A DNA stretch of 64,000 nt, taken from Caulobacter soli. GTDB taxonomy: Bacteria > Pseudomonadota > Alphaproteobacteria > Caulobacterales > Caulobacteraceae. The stretch lies in contig NZ_CP049199.1 in the NCBI RefSeq assembly GCF_011045195.1, positions 3,889,501-3,953,500 of the forward strand, written 5' to 3'. The number at the start of each line of letters is the position of its first letter. Positions within the stretch are counted from its first letter, which is position 1. Below the pieces are notes generated by a model. The model saw nothing but the letters and a program-made list of their open reading frames with translations. It was not told where the DNA came from and made no database searches. Made by a program: the position numbers and the translations under genes. Positions 44,267-52,378 of this stretch are shown here, piece after piece.

Positions 44267-45187
44267 CTAGTCTTCACCCCACAGCGCCTCGGCCGCCGCC
44301 AAGGCCTGCCCGCCCCGACCGCCCAGTTCGCCGATCAGCGCCTTCAGGCGGTAGGTCCACAGGTGCAGCGGGTGCTCCAGGGTGATGCCCATCGCGCCCA
44401 GGAACTGGTGGAAGTCGTAGACCGTGGCCCGCGCGCTCTCCTGGGCGTGCAGGGCGGCCAGGGCCGCGTCGCCGGCGTCCAGCGTGCCCGCCGCCTTCAT
44501 CGCCAGCCAGTACACGCCGTTGGCGCGCACCTGGGCCTCGGCCAAGCGGTGACGCAGCGCCTGGAACGTGGCCAGGGGCCGGCCGAACTGCTGGCGGTCG
44601 GTGACATAGGTCGTGACGCTGTCCAGCGCCGCGCCCAGCAGGCCCGCGGCTTCCGCCGCGATGGCGACGCGCCAGCGGGTCGTGACCGCCTCGGGCAAGA
44701 CGTCGTGCGCCGTGGTCGCGACCACCGACGGGTCGATCAGCAAGGTTCCCATCGGATAGCCGAACAGCGTCTCCTCTGCCCGGACCTGATCTTCCGTCGC
44801 GACGAAGCTGGAGACCTTGTCCTGGCCCACTACCAGCACGGTCGCTCCAGCCTTCAGGAAGCGGATCGGACGCTTGGCCTTGCCGGCCTCGACCACGCAG
44901 AAGGGGCGCGGCAGATCGGGAAACAGCGGGCGGATCAGGGCGCTGGCCGCCGCCTCCACCGCGAAGGGCAGTCGCGCCAGGCGCTCGACCACCAGGGCGG
45001 CCGAGCCGGCGCCGAGATCGGGGTCGAAAGCGACGTCCAGGAAGCCGCCCTCGGCGAGCTCCTGATCCAGCCTGTCGCTGACCAGGGCGAAACCGGCGTC
45101 ATGCAGGGGCGCGGCGGCGAACGGACGGGCCAGCGAGTCCACGGCGTCGAGGATCGCCGTCTGGTCGGACGTAAGAGCGAGGTCCAT
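44267..45187 (-). CDS. Acyl-CoA dehydrogenase family, short subunit of a heteromeric pair
   Basis: 306 residues, about 80 fewer than a normal acyl-CoA dehydrogenase. The N-terminal domain is compressed; the C-terminal helical domain is present (AAEAAGLLGAALDSVTTYVTDRQQFGRPLATFQALRHRLAEAQVRANGVYWLAM). ATG overlaps the stop of the longer partner (ATGA at 45187). Such long/short pairs form alpha2beta2 enzymes in actinobacterial and proteobacterial steroid/bile-acid side-chain oxidation (FadE28-FadE29 type). In those, one subunit provides FAD contacts and the other the catalytic base. Inference here from size and pairing. Confidence 0.87.
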   Translation of the reverse strand: MDLALTSDQTAILDAVDSLARPFAAAPLHDAGFALVSDRLDQELAEGGFLDVAFDPDLGAGSAALVVERLARLPFAVEAAASALIRPLFPDLPRPFCVVEAGKAKRPIRFLKAGATVLVVGQDKVSSFVATEDQVRAEETLFGYPMGTLLIDPSVVATTAHDVLPEAVTTRWRVAIAAEAAGLLGAALDSVTTYVTDRQQFGRPLATFQALRHRLAEAQVRANGVYWLAMKAAGTLDAGDAALAALHAQESARATVYDFHQFLGAMGITLEHPLHLWTYRLKALIGELGGRGGQALAAAEALWGED

Positions 45188-46332
45188 CAGCGCGGCTCCC
45201 GGGGCAGCTTGAGCACGTCGGTGGCGATGATGTTCAGCTGGATCTCGGCGGCGCCCGCCGCGATCCCGGCGACGATCCCGCGCTGGTGGTGCATCTTCAG
45301 ATAAGGGTGAGCGTCGGCCAGGGCTTCCGGCAGATACTCGACGACGAACTCGGCGACCCGGCGCTCGGCCATGACGGTGGCGAAGCGCGCCGAGCTCGAC
45401 TCCGCTCCGATAGCCTCGCCGCGACAGCGCCGGTCGATGATCGCGTAGCTGGCCATCCGCGCCGCCTCGCACAGGGCCGCGCAATGGGCGGCCTCGATCT
45501 TCACGGCCTCGCCGGCGAACTCGTCCTGAGCCTTCAGCACCTGGACGGCGCGATCCAGGGCCGCGCGAGCCAGGGCATAGCGCGGGATGCCCAGCCGCTC
45601 GTTGGTCAGCGAATAGGCGATGATCTCCCAGGCCTGGCCCTCTTCGCCCAACCGCGCCGAGGCGGGCACGACGCAGTCGTCGAAGAACACCTCGTGGATG
45701 TCGCCCTCGCCGATCAGCGACGGGATCTGGCGCACGGTGATGCCCGGCGTGTCCATCGGGACCAGCAGGATCGAGATGCCCTTCTTGCGGTCGTCGCTGG
45801 TGCGGCAAACCAGAAAGCAGGTGTCGGCCAGGCCCGCATAGCTGGTCCAGATCTTCTGGCCCGAGACTCGGTAGCTGTCGCCCTCCAGCACCGCGCGGGT
45901 GCGCAGCGAGGCCAGGTCCGACCCGGCCCCCGGCTCGGAGAAGCCCTGGCACCACAGGGCCACGCCGTCGGTGATCGGCGGCAGATATTGCGCCTGCTGC
46001 TCGGGCGAGCCGTAGCGGATCAGGGTCGGTCCCACCCAGTTGACGTTCATGTACTGGCCGCCGCGCGGCTCGCCGGCGATCCACATCTCCTCGGCCAGGA
46101 TCGCCTGGTGCCAGGGGTCCAACCCGCCGCCACCGATGTCCTTGGGCCAGTGCGGCGTCAGAAGCCCCTCGTCGGCCAGCTTGCCGCAGAAGGTGCGCGC
46201 ATATTCGGTCAGGGCCGGCGAGGCCGGGCCGTGCTGCGAGAACCGCTCCCAATCGTCGGGCAGGGTGGCGGCCAGGAAATCCTGCAGTCGCTTGCGGAAA
46301 GCCGCCTCTTCGGCGGTCCATTCAAAGTTCAT
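45187..46332 (-). CDS. Acyl-CoA dehydrogenase family, long subunit of a heteromeric pair
   Basis: 381 residues. ADEGLLTPHWPKDIGGGGLDPWHQAILAEEMW, WCQGFSEPGAGSDLASLRTRAV, YRVSGQKIWTSYA and the end AGAAEIQLNIIATDVLKLPR are the signatures of the FadE28/29-like long subunit. The usual GGS of the C-terminal IAGGSxExQ motif is GAA. Acts with the short subunit encoded downstream to dehydrogenate an acyl-CoA. First gene of the pair; a TATCG site lies 97 bp upstream in the divergent promoter shared with the ferredoxin. Confidence 0.9.
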   Translation of the reverse strand: MNFEWTAEEAAFRKRLQDFLAATLPDDWERFSQHGPASPALTEYARTFCGKLADEGLLTPHWPKDIGGGGLDPWHQAILAEEMWIAGEPRGGQYMNVNWVGPTLIRYGSPEQQAQYLPPITDGVALWCQGFSEPGAGSDLASLRTRAVLEGDSYRVSGQKIWTSYAGLADTCFLVCRTSDDRKKGISILLVPMDTPGITVRQIPSLIGEGDIHEVFFDDCVVPASARLGEEGQAWEIIAYSLTNERLGIPRYALARAALDRAVQVLKAQDEFAGEAVKIEAAHCAALCEAARMASYAIIDRRCRGEAIGAESSSARFATVMAERRVAEFVVEYLPEALADAHPYLKMHHQRGIVAGIAAGAAEIQLNIIATDVLKLPREPR

Positions 46333-46428
46333 GGGGCTCTTCGTTTCGCAAAGGGCGCGGCCCTGTTTCGTGAAGGATTATACGAACCCGTCGGGCCGCG
46401 CCGCGCCGGAGCGGTCCGCCGGCCAAAA

Positions 46429-46444
46429 GAACGCCGTGCCGATA
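46429..46444. promoter_or_regulatory. TATCG-N6-CGATA-type site 4 (divergent promoter)
   Basis: GAACG-CCGTGC-CGATA (minus strand TATCG-GCACGG-CGTTC), 46 bp before the ferredoxin start and 97 bp before the divergent acyl-CoA dehydrogenase start. Confidence 0.5.
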
Positions 46445-46490
46445 TGGCGCCCTCTTGCGTGGGCCGGCGAAGGCGCCGCAAGTCTGGCCC

Positions 46491-46805
46491 ATGACCGACC
46501 CCGTCTTCATCGCCGTGGCCAAGACCGACGAGATCGCGCCCGAGACCGCCAGGGAAGTCGAGATCGGCGGGCGCTCGATCCTGATCTGCCACAGCGACGG
46601 CCGGTTCTTCGCGATCGAGAACCTGTGCTCGCACGCCGAGGAGCCCCTGGCCTGCGGACGCCTGAAGCGCGGCTGGATCTCGTGCCCGGCCCACGGCGCG
46701 CGGTTCGACCTGGAGACCGGCGAGCCGCTGAACCCGCCCGCCACCGAGCCGCTCAAGACCTTCCACCTGCGCGTCGTCGGCGACGTCATCGAGGTCGCCC
46801 TCTAG
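46491..46805 (+). CDS. Rieske-type [2Fe-2S] ferredoxin
   Basis: 104 residues from ATG at 46491. Cluster ligands C46-S-H48 and C65-PA-H68 (LCSHAEEPLACGRLKRGWISCPAHGARFDLETG). A soluble electron carrier expected to serve one or both Rieske oxygenases at 33.4 and 41.9 kb. No ferredoxin reductase is in the window, so it must use one encoded elsewhere. Single-gene unit lying between two acyl-CoA dehydrogenase pairs. Confidence 0.93.
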   Translation: MTDPVFIAVAKTDEIAPETAREVEIGGRSILICHSDGRFFAIENLCSHAEEPLACGRLKRGWISCPAHGARFDLETGEPLNPPATEPLKTFHLRVVGDVIEVAL

Positions 46806-46816
46806 CCAGCCCGCCC

Positions 46817-46832
46817 CATCGCCTTGCCGATA
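46817..46832. promoter_or_regulatory. TATCG-N6-CGATA-type site 5
   Basis: CATCG-CCTTGC-CGATA (minus strand TATCG-GCAAGG-CGATG), 69 bp upstream of the acyl-CoA dehydrogenase pair at 46902. Nine of ten half-site positions match. Confidence 0.6.
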
Positions 46833-46901
46833 TCGCCCCCCAGGCCTTGCGGCGTTCCCCGCAAATAAGGCCTAGCGTGGAGTCAGCTTGGAGACCCGGC
46901 T

Positions 46902-48095
46902 TTGACCGACGCGCTTGAAACCCTGAGGCATGACGTCCGCGCCTGGCTGGAGGCCAATGCGCCCAAGGACTGGCGCGCGACCTGCACCAGCCACGAAGGC
47001 TTCCTGGCGACCCAGCGCGGCTGGTTCGCCAAGCTGGTGGAGGGCGGCTACGCCGTGCCGCACTGGCCGGCCGAATGGCCCGGCGGCGGCCAAGGCCTGG
47101 CCGAGCAGAAGGTGCTGTACGAAGAGCTGGCCCGCGCCGACACCCCGCGCCTGCTGCTATCGTTCATGTCGACCTACCACGCCGCCAGCACCCTGTTCGA
47201 ATGGGGCAGCGCCGAGCAGCAGGCCAAGTACATCCCGCGCATCCTGGAGGGCGAGATCTGGTGTCAGGGCTTTTCCGAGCCCAACGCCGGTTCCGACCTG
47301 GCCGCGGTGCGCACCCGCGCCGAACGGCGCGGCGACGTCTATGTGGTCAACGGCCAGAAGGTCTGGTCGACCATGGGCCAGTTCGCCGACAAGTGCCTGC
47401 TGCTGGTGCGCACCCGCACGCAGGGCGCCAAGCAGGCCGGCCTGACCTATCTGCTGCTGGACCTGAAGGCCAAGGGCGTCACCGCCCGGCCGATCCACCA
47501 GATCCATGGCGACGAGGAGTTCGCCGAGCTGTTCCTCGACGATGTCGAGATCCCGGTCGCCGACCGCCTGGGCGACGAGGGCCAGGGCTGGGCCGTGGCG
47601 CAGTCCACCCTGTTGTCCGAGCGCGGCCTGACCCTGCTGGAGCTGAGCGCGCGCATGCGCGGTGCGCTGTGGCGGATCGCCGACCTGATCCGCGAGACCG
47701 GTCGCGAGGACGACGCCGGGATCCTGCGCGACTTCGGACGGCTGGCCACCCGGATCGACGCGGCCTGCGCCCTCGCCGACCAGTTCCTGGCCAACCGCAT
47801 CGCCGGTCACGAGCGGGTCGGCGACGCCTCGCTGGTCAAGCTGACCTATTCGCGCACGCTGCGGGACTTCACGTCGCTGGGCCTGCGGTTGGCGGGCCTG
47901 GAGGCGCAGTATCACGAGCCCATCGTGTTCGGCGGCGGCATGGAGACCGGCAACTGGATGGCCGACTTCATGAACAGCTACGCCTGGACCATCGCCGGCG
48001 GCAGCGACGAGGTTCAGCGCAACATCATCTCCGAGCGCCTGCTGGGCATGCCCCGCGAGCCCAAGACCTGGACCCTGGCGGGAGACGCGGCATGA
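46902..48095 (+). CDS. Acyl-CoA dehydrogenase family, long subunit of second heteromeric pair
   Basis: 397 residues from a TTG at 46902, eight bases after GGAG; no better ATG or GTG is near. Signatures: YAVPHWPAEWPGGGQGLAEQKVLYEELARAD, WCQGFSEPNAGSDLAAVRTRAE, YVVNGQKVWSTMGQFADKC and IAGGSDEVQRNIISERLLGMPREP. The last is the standard long-subunit end. Its stop overlaps the start of the short subunit (ATGA), so they are translated together. Expected to form an alpha2beta2 acyl-CoA dehydrogenase for a bulky or branched acyl-CoA. Confidence 0.9.
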   Translation: MTDALETLRHDVRAWLEANAPKDWRATCTSHEGFLATQRGWFAKLVEGGYAVPHWPAEWPGGGQGLAEQKVLYEELARADTPRLLLSFMSTYHAASTLFEWGSAEQQAKYIPRILEGEIWCQGFSEPNAGSDLAAVRTRAERRGDVYVVNGQKVWSTMGQFADKCLLLVRTRTQGAKQAGLTYLLLDLKAKGVTARPIHQIHGDEEFAELFLDDVEIPVADRLGDEGQGWAVAQSTLLSERGLTLLELSARMRGALWRIADLIRETGREDDAGILRDFGRLATRIDAACALADQFLANRIAGHERVGDASLVKLTYSRTLRDFTSLGLRLAGLEAQYHEPIVFGGGMETGNWMADFMNSYAWTIAGGSDEVQRNIISERLLGMPREPKTWTLAGDAA

Positions 48096-49072
48096 GCACC
48101 GATCGAGCCGAACTGCGGGACGCCACGCGCAAGGCCTTCGGCGCCGCCGGCCTGGCTCCCGCCCTCGACACAAGCTGGAACACCGTCACGGAAATGGGCG
48201 CGCTGATGATGGCCGTGCCCGAGGACCTGGGCGGCCTGGGCCTGGGCCGCGAGGCGGTCGGCGTCATCCACACCGAGCTGGGCCGTACGCTGGCGCCCGG
48301 CCCGGCCATCGCCCAGATGCTGGTCATCGAGGCCCTGTGCGCCGCCGACGGTCTGGCCGGGCGCCAGGACCTGCTGGACCGCGCCATTGCCGGCGAGATC
48401 ATGACCGCCTCGCTGGCCCGCGCCGACGCCTGGGGCGCCCTGACCGCCGTGCCCGACGCCGATCGCGCGAGCCATGTTCTCGTGGTCGGGGAAGGCCGCG
48501 TGTCCCTGGTCCCTCTGGAAGGCGCCGCGATCACCGCCCGCGAGACCTGGGACAGGACCCGCCGACTATTCGACGTTCGTCCGACGGCCGACGGTCTGGT
48601 CTTGGCGCAGGGCGCGGCCGCCACGGCCCTGGCCGGGCGGCTGGAGGCGCAGATGCTGCTGGCCCTGGCCGGCGACTGCCTGGGCGGCGCCGACGCGATC
48701 CTGGAGCTGACGATCGAGTACCTGGGAACCCGTCGCCAGTTCGACCGGCCGCTGGCCCTGTTCCAAGCGCTGAAGCACCGCGTCGCCGACATGAAGACCT
48801 GGTTGTCGGCGGCCGAGGCGCTGTTCTGGAACCGCGCGACGGACGCCGCCGCCGGCGTGGCCGAGCTTGGCGCCCTGAAGGCCCACGCGGCGAGCGTCTA
48901 TCGCGCCATCACCGAAGACGCGGTCCAGCTGCACGGCGGGATCGGCCTGACCATGGAGCACCACTGCCACCTGTTCCTGAAACGCGCGACGCTGAACGCC
49001 ACGCTGGGCGGCGATGCGGACTACTGGGAAGAACAGGCGGGGCGGGCGGCGTTGCGGAAGGCGGCTAGCTAG
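48092..49072 (+). CDS. Acyl-CoA dehydrogenase family, short subunit of second heteromeric pair
   Basis: 326 residues, short for the family. C-terminal signatures: AGDCLGGADAILELTIEYLGTRRQFDRPLALFQALKHRVADMKTWL and EDAVQLHGGIGLTMEHHCHLFLKRA. Partner of the preceding gene; translation is coupled (ATGA). Its stop overlaps the stop of the convergent hydrolase by 4 bp (49069-49072). Together with 44-46 kb, this gives two separate heteromeric dehydrogenases, which suggests at least two rounds or two kinds of side-chain/ring beta-oxidation. Confidence 0.88.
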   Translation: MSTDRAELRDATRKAFGAAGLAPALDTSWNTVTEMGALMMAVPEDLGGLGLGREAVGVIHTELGRTLAPGPAIAQMLVIEALCAADGLAGRQDLLDRAIAGEIMTASLARADAWGALTAVPDADRASHVLVVGEGRVSLVPLEGAAITARETWDRTRRLFDVRPTADGLVLAQGAAATALAGRLEAQMLLALAGDCLGGADAILELTIEYLGTRRQFDRPLALFQALKHRVADMKTWLSAAEALFWNRATDAAAGVAELGALKAHAASVYRAITEDAVQLHGGIGLTMEHHCHLFLKRATLNATLGGDADYWEEQAGRAALRKAAS

Positions 49073-49809
49073 AGCCGCGCCTCGGCCAGCAGCAGCTCCG
49101 CCAGTTCTTCCGGTCGTGTGTTCATCGCCTGGTGTCCGGCGTCGAGGCGGACGACGCGCCCCACCTGCAGCCGCTCGGCGAACCGTTCCTGCCAGACCGG
49201 CGGCAAGATGCCGTCGCGTTCGCAGACAACGTAGGTCGACGGCACGTCCTTCAGGTGCTCGTAGGTCCAGTGGACGGCGTAGGTCACGGCCATTGGCCAA
49301 CTGTCTTGGTCCAGCCGCGCCAGGAACGCCCGCGCCTGATCGCCGTCCATGTCGTTGCAGAACATGATCGGCCGCTGGACCTCGCGGCCGTGGAGGTTCG
49401 GATCGAGCGGCCAGCCGACCTCGTCGGGGTTCGCGCCCTGGACGCCGCCGCCCATCATGTCGAGCACGCTCTGGCCCGGCAGCGGCGCGCAGCAGCTCAG
49501 ATAGACCAGTCGGCGAAAGAGGCCCGGCGACTGGCGCGCGGCCAGGACGGGAAGCATGGTCCCAGCCTGCGAATGGCCGACCAGTACGACGTCGCTCAGA
49601 CCAGCAGCTTCGATGTCGGCGAGCAGTTCGTCGGCGACGGCCTCGACGCCCAGCTCCAGCGTTTCCCGGTCGCGCTTCACGCCGCAACCCGGCACGTCCA
49701 ACGCAAGAACGGCCGCGCCCCGGGTCTCCAGGGCGCGACCGAGCTCTTCCCAAACCCAGCCGCCATGCCCTCCCCCGTGGAGGAGGGCGAAGGCGGGCGC
49801 CGGGGTCAC
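49069..49809 (-). CDS. Alpha/beta hydrolase (methylesterase-like)
   Basis: 246 residues from a GTG overlapping the E1-beta stop (GTGA). FALLHGGGHGGWVWEELGRALETRG carries the oxyanion region, S80 lies in GHSQAG and the catalytic His is in RLDAGHQAMNTRPEEL. The HGGGHGGW start is like plant-type methylesterases and small bacterial esterases. Because it is translationally coupled to an acetoin-dehydrogenase-like E1, it may hydrolyse a product ester/thioester or stand in for the hydrolase domain of AcoC-type E2 proteins. The second idea is weaker because the motif differs. Confidence 0.88.
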   Translation of the reverse strand: MTPAPAFALLHGGGHGGWVWEELGRALETRGAAVLALDVPGCGVKRDRETLELGVEAVADELLADIEAAGLSDVVLVGHSQAGTMLPVLAARQSPGLFRRLVYLSCCAPLPGQSVLDMMGGGVQGANPDEVGWPLDPNLHGREVQRPIMFCNDMDGDQARAFLARLDQDSWPMAVTYAVHWTYEHLKDVPSTYVVCERDGILPPVWQERFAERLQVGRVVRLDAGHQAMNTRPEELAELLLAEARL

Positions 49810-50798
49810 TTGCCGACGACTTCCTTGACCGTGGCGACGATCGTATCGACCGACACCAGATAGGCGTCTTCCAGCGGCTTGGAGAACGGCACCGGCGAGT
49901 ACGGCGCGCCCAGGCGGCGAACCGGCGCCTTCAGCTTGCCGAACAGCTCCTCGTTGACGGTCGCGGCGATCTCGGCGCCCGGGCCGAAGCTGCGGACAGC
50001 CTCGTGGACCACGACGCAGCGGCCGGTCTTGGCGACCGACTTCAGCACCGTCTCACGATCCCAGGGCGAGACCGTGCGCAGGTCCACCAGCTCGACCGAG
50101 ATGCCGGCCTCGGCCAGCGGGGCCAGGGCCTGCAAGCTGCGAACCACCATCGACGACCACGAGACGATCGTCACGTCCGTGCCCTCGGCCACGACCTTGG
50201 CCTGGCCCAGCGGAATCGGGCCCTGGTCGACCGGCACGTCGCCCGGGATGAACAGCGTGCCGGCCGACTCGATGATGATGCAGGGATCGGGATCCTGGAT
50301 GCACGACAGCAGCAGGCCCTTGTAGTCGGCCGGGTTGGACGGCGCGACGACCTTGATCCCGGCGGTGTGGGCGAACCAGCCCTCCAGGTGGTCGGCGTGC
50401 TGGCCGGCGGTCTGCCAGCCGGCGCCCGTCAGGGTGCGGATGGTGATCGGCACCGTGCTCTGGCCGCCGGACATGAAGCGCAGCTTGGCCGCGTGGTTGA
50501 AGATCATGTCCATGCAGACGGCGGTGAAGTTCATCAGCATGATCTCGGCGACCGGCTTGTAGCCCGCCAAGGCCGCGCCGATGGCCGCGCCGATGATCGC
50601 CTGCTCGGAGATCGGCGTCGACTTGACGCGCTGGTCGCCGAACTTGGTCGACAGGCCGATCGTCGCGCCGGTCACGCCGCCGCCCTCGCGGTCGGCGATG
50701 TCCTCGCCGAACACCAGGACCTTGGGATCCTCTTCCATCGCCTGGTGCAGGGCCGCGTTGACGGCCTGGAAGGCGTGCATTTTGACAGTCTCGGTCAC
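49806..50798 (-). CDS. TPP-dependent dehydrogenase E1 component, beta subunit (acetoin/2-oxoacid type)
   Basis: 330 residues from a GTG overlapping the E1-alpha stop (GTGA). Signatures: NAALHQAMEEDPKVLVFGEDIADREGGGVTGATIGLSTKFG, TPISEQAIIGAAIGAALAGYKPVAEIM, GWQTAGQHADHLEGWFAHTAGIKVVAPSNPADYKGLL and VELVDLRTVSPWDRETVLKSV. Forms the transketolase-like beta half of E1 with the alpha subunit encoded upstream. Closest by motif to the acetoin dehydrogenase/branched-chain group. Substrate unknown. Confidence 0.92.
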   Translation of the reverse strand: MTETVKMHAFQAVNAALHQAMEEDPKVLVFGEDIADREGGGVTGATIGLSTKFGDQRVKSTPISEQAIIGAAIGAALAGYKPVAEIMLMNFTAVCMDMIFNHAAKLRFMSGGQSTVPITIRTLTGAGWQTAGQHADHLEGWFAHTAGIKVVAPSNPADYKGLLLSCIQDPDPCIIIESAGTLFIPGDVPVDQGPIPLGQAKVVAEGTDVTIVSWSSMVVRSLQALAPLAEAGISVELVDLRTVSPWDRETVLKSVAKTGRCVVVHEAVRSFGPGAEIAATVNEELFGKLKAPVRRLGAPYSPVPFSKPLEDAYLVSVDTIVATVKEVVGK

Positions 50799-51790
50799 GC
50801 GGGGATCTCCGTGGCAAACACATCGCGGCGCAGCTCGGCGACGGACGGGAAGGCGCTGGCCAGACCGAACTCCATCGCGTCATCCACCTCGGCCTGGATG
50901 TCGGCCTGCATCTTGGTCAGTTGGTCCTCGGTCGCGTGGCCCTCGGCCAGCAGACGCGCGCGGAAGGCGGGCAGCGGATCCTTGGCGATCGCGGCGGCCT
51001 TTTCTTCCTTGGTCATGTACTTGTCGTCGTCGCCCAGCACGTGGCCCAGGAAACGGAAGGTCTTGCACTCCAGCAGGGTCGGGCCCTCGCCTTCCCGCGC
51101 CCGCCGGATCGCCTCGTAGGCGGCGGCGTACATGGCCCACGGGTCGTTGCCGTCCACCGTGAAGCCCGGCATGCCGTAGCCGATGGCGCGCTTGGAGATG
51201 AAGTCCACCGAGGTGCCGTTCTCGTAGCGGGTGTGCTCGGCGAAGCCGTTGTTCTGGCAGACGAAGATCACCGGCAGCTTCCACAGCGAAGCCAGGTTCA
51301 GCGACTCGTGGAACGCGCCGATGTTGGAGGCGCCGTCGCCGAAATAGGCGATGCTGACGCGCTTGCTGCCGTCCAGCTGCGCGGCCCAGCCCAGGCCGTT
51401 GGCGATCGGCATCGAGGAACCGACGATGCCGGTGGTGACCATCACGCCCGTCTCTGGGTGCGTCAGGTGCATCGGGCCGCCCTTGCCCTTGCAGGTGCCG
51501 TCGACGCGGCCGGCGATCTCGGCCCACAGCGGACGCAGCGGCATGTCCTTGGCGACCATGTCGTGGATGCCGCGATAGATCGTGCAGATCGTGTCTTCGT
51601 TGGTCAGCAGCGAGGAGATGGTCGAGGGAATGACCTCCTGACCGCGGGCCGAATAGTAGGGCATGATCAGCTTGCCCAGGCGCATCGCCTTGCGGATCGT
51701 GTCGTCATTGCGCTCGATGCGGATCATCCGCCGGTAGATATCGACCAGCGTCTCCGTGCTGGGGGCCGGACTGTTGCTCTGCTCTGCCAT
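50795..51790 (-). CDS. TPP-dependent dehydrogenase E1 component, alpha subunit (acetoin/2-oxoacid type)
   Basis: 331 residues. The TPP motif GDGASNIGAFHESLNLASLWKLPVIFVCQNN spans residues 151-181; RGQEVIPSTISSLL, GRVDGTCKGKGGPMHL and GIVGSSMPIANG are typical of AcoA-like proteins. It decarboxylates or cleaves a 2-oxo compound or acyloin, passing the acyl group to a lipoyl domain. A small lipoyl protein is encoded 3.5 kb upstream in the same direction. No E2 acyltransferase or E3 is in the window. TATCG site 6 lies 70 bp upstream. Confidence 0.92.
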   Translation of the reverse strand: MAEQSNSPAPSTETLVDIYRRMIRIERNDDTIRKAMRLGKLIMPYYSARGQEVIPSTISSLLTNEDTICTIYRGIHDMVAKDMPLRPLWAEIAGRVDGTCKGKGGPMHLTHPETGVMVTTGIVGSSMPIANGLGWAAQLDGSKRVSIAYFGDGASNIGAFHESLNLASLWKLPVIFVCQNNGFAEHTRYENGTSVDFISKRAIGYGMPGFTVDGNDPWAMYAAAYEAIRRAREGEGPTLLECKTFRFLGHVLGDDDKYMTKEEKAAAIAKDPLPAFRARLLAEGHATEDQLTKMQADIQAEVDDAMEFGLASAFPSVAELRRDVFATEIPA

Positions 51791-51859
51791 GACGTCCTCG
51801 AGGGATGGTGGATCGGGCCATCGATCAGCGCTCGCGGCGCCAAGGTCAATCGCGCCCCG

Positions 51860-51875
51860 ACCCGCCCTGGCGATA
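51860..51875. promoter_or_regulatory. TATCG-N6-CGATA-type site 6
   Basis: ACCCG-CCCTGG-CGATA (minus strand TATCG-CCAGGG-CGGGT), 70 bp upstream of the E1-alpha start. One half is perfect; the other keeps CG only. Confidence 0.5.
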
Positions 51876-51925
51876 TCTCACCGACCGACCACCAAGCCCC
51901 GGAGAACCCTACGGAAAGCGCGCCG

Positions 51926-52378
51926 TCACCCCGCCCGGAGCGAGGCGAATTTTTCGGGATCCAGCAGCTTCCACATGCCGTCGGCCGAGGCGACCGTGCG
52001 GTCACCGGCCATGATAAGGCCGCGCATGAACACCACCTGCGAGGTGCGACGCACCAGCTCGGGCCGGCAGGTGACGAAGCTGCCGATCTTCGCCGTCGCC
52101 ACGAACTGCATCTGCAGCTGAAGCGTCACGCAGTCGCGCGTGTTGGCCGCGTCGACCACGCCCATGCCCAGGGCGATGTCGGCGAAGGTCATCAGGACCC
52201 CGCCGTGCACCGTACCGACATGGCCGTTGCCGTGGCCTTCCTCGCTGAGCAGACCGACTTGCCGGCCAGCCTCGTCCTGGCGAACCCAATAGGGCCCGGC
52301 GGTCTCGTTGAAGTGGGTGCCGCCCATCCGGACCCAGCCCTCGGCCTCCAGCCGCGCGGCCTCTTCGGCAAGACTCAC
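51926..52378 (-). CDS. PaaI-type hotdog-fold thioesterase
   Basis: 150 residues from a GTG overlapping the stop of the flavoprotein gene (GTGA). HFNETAGPYWVR is followed by the hotdog signature GHGNGHVGTVHGGVLMTFADIALGMGVVDAA, then VTLQLQMQFVATAKIGSFVTCRPELVRRTSQVVFMRG. HGGV with the conserved Asp of FADIA is the active-site region. Hydrolyses an acyl-CoA, releasing CoA from a pathway intermediate or dead-end ester. Co-translated with the KSTD-like flavoprotein. Confidence 0.88.
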   Translation of the reverse strand: MSLAEEAARLEAEGWVRMGGTHFNETAGPYWVRQDEAGRQVGLLSEEGHGNGHVGTVHGGVLMTFADIALGMGVVDAANTRDCVTLQLQMQFVATAKIGSFVTCRPELVRRTSQVVFMRGLIMAGDRTVASADGMWKLLDPEKFASLRAG

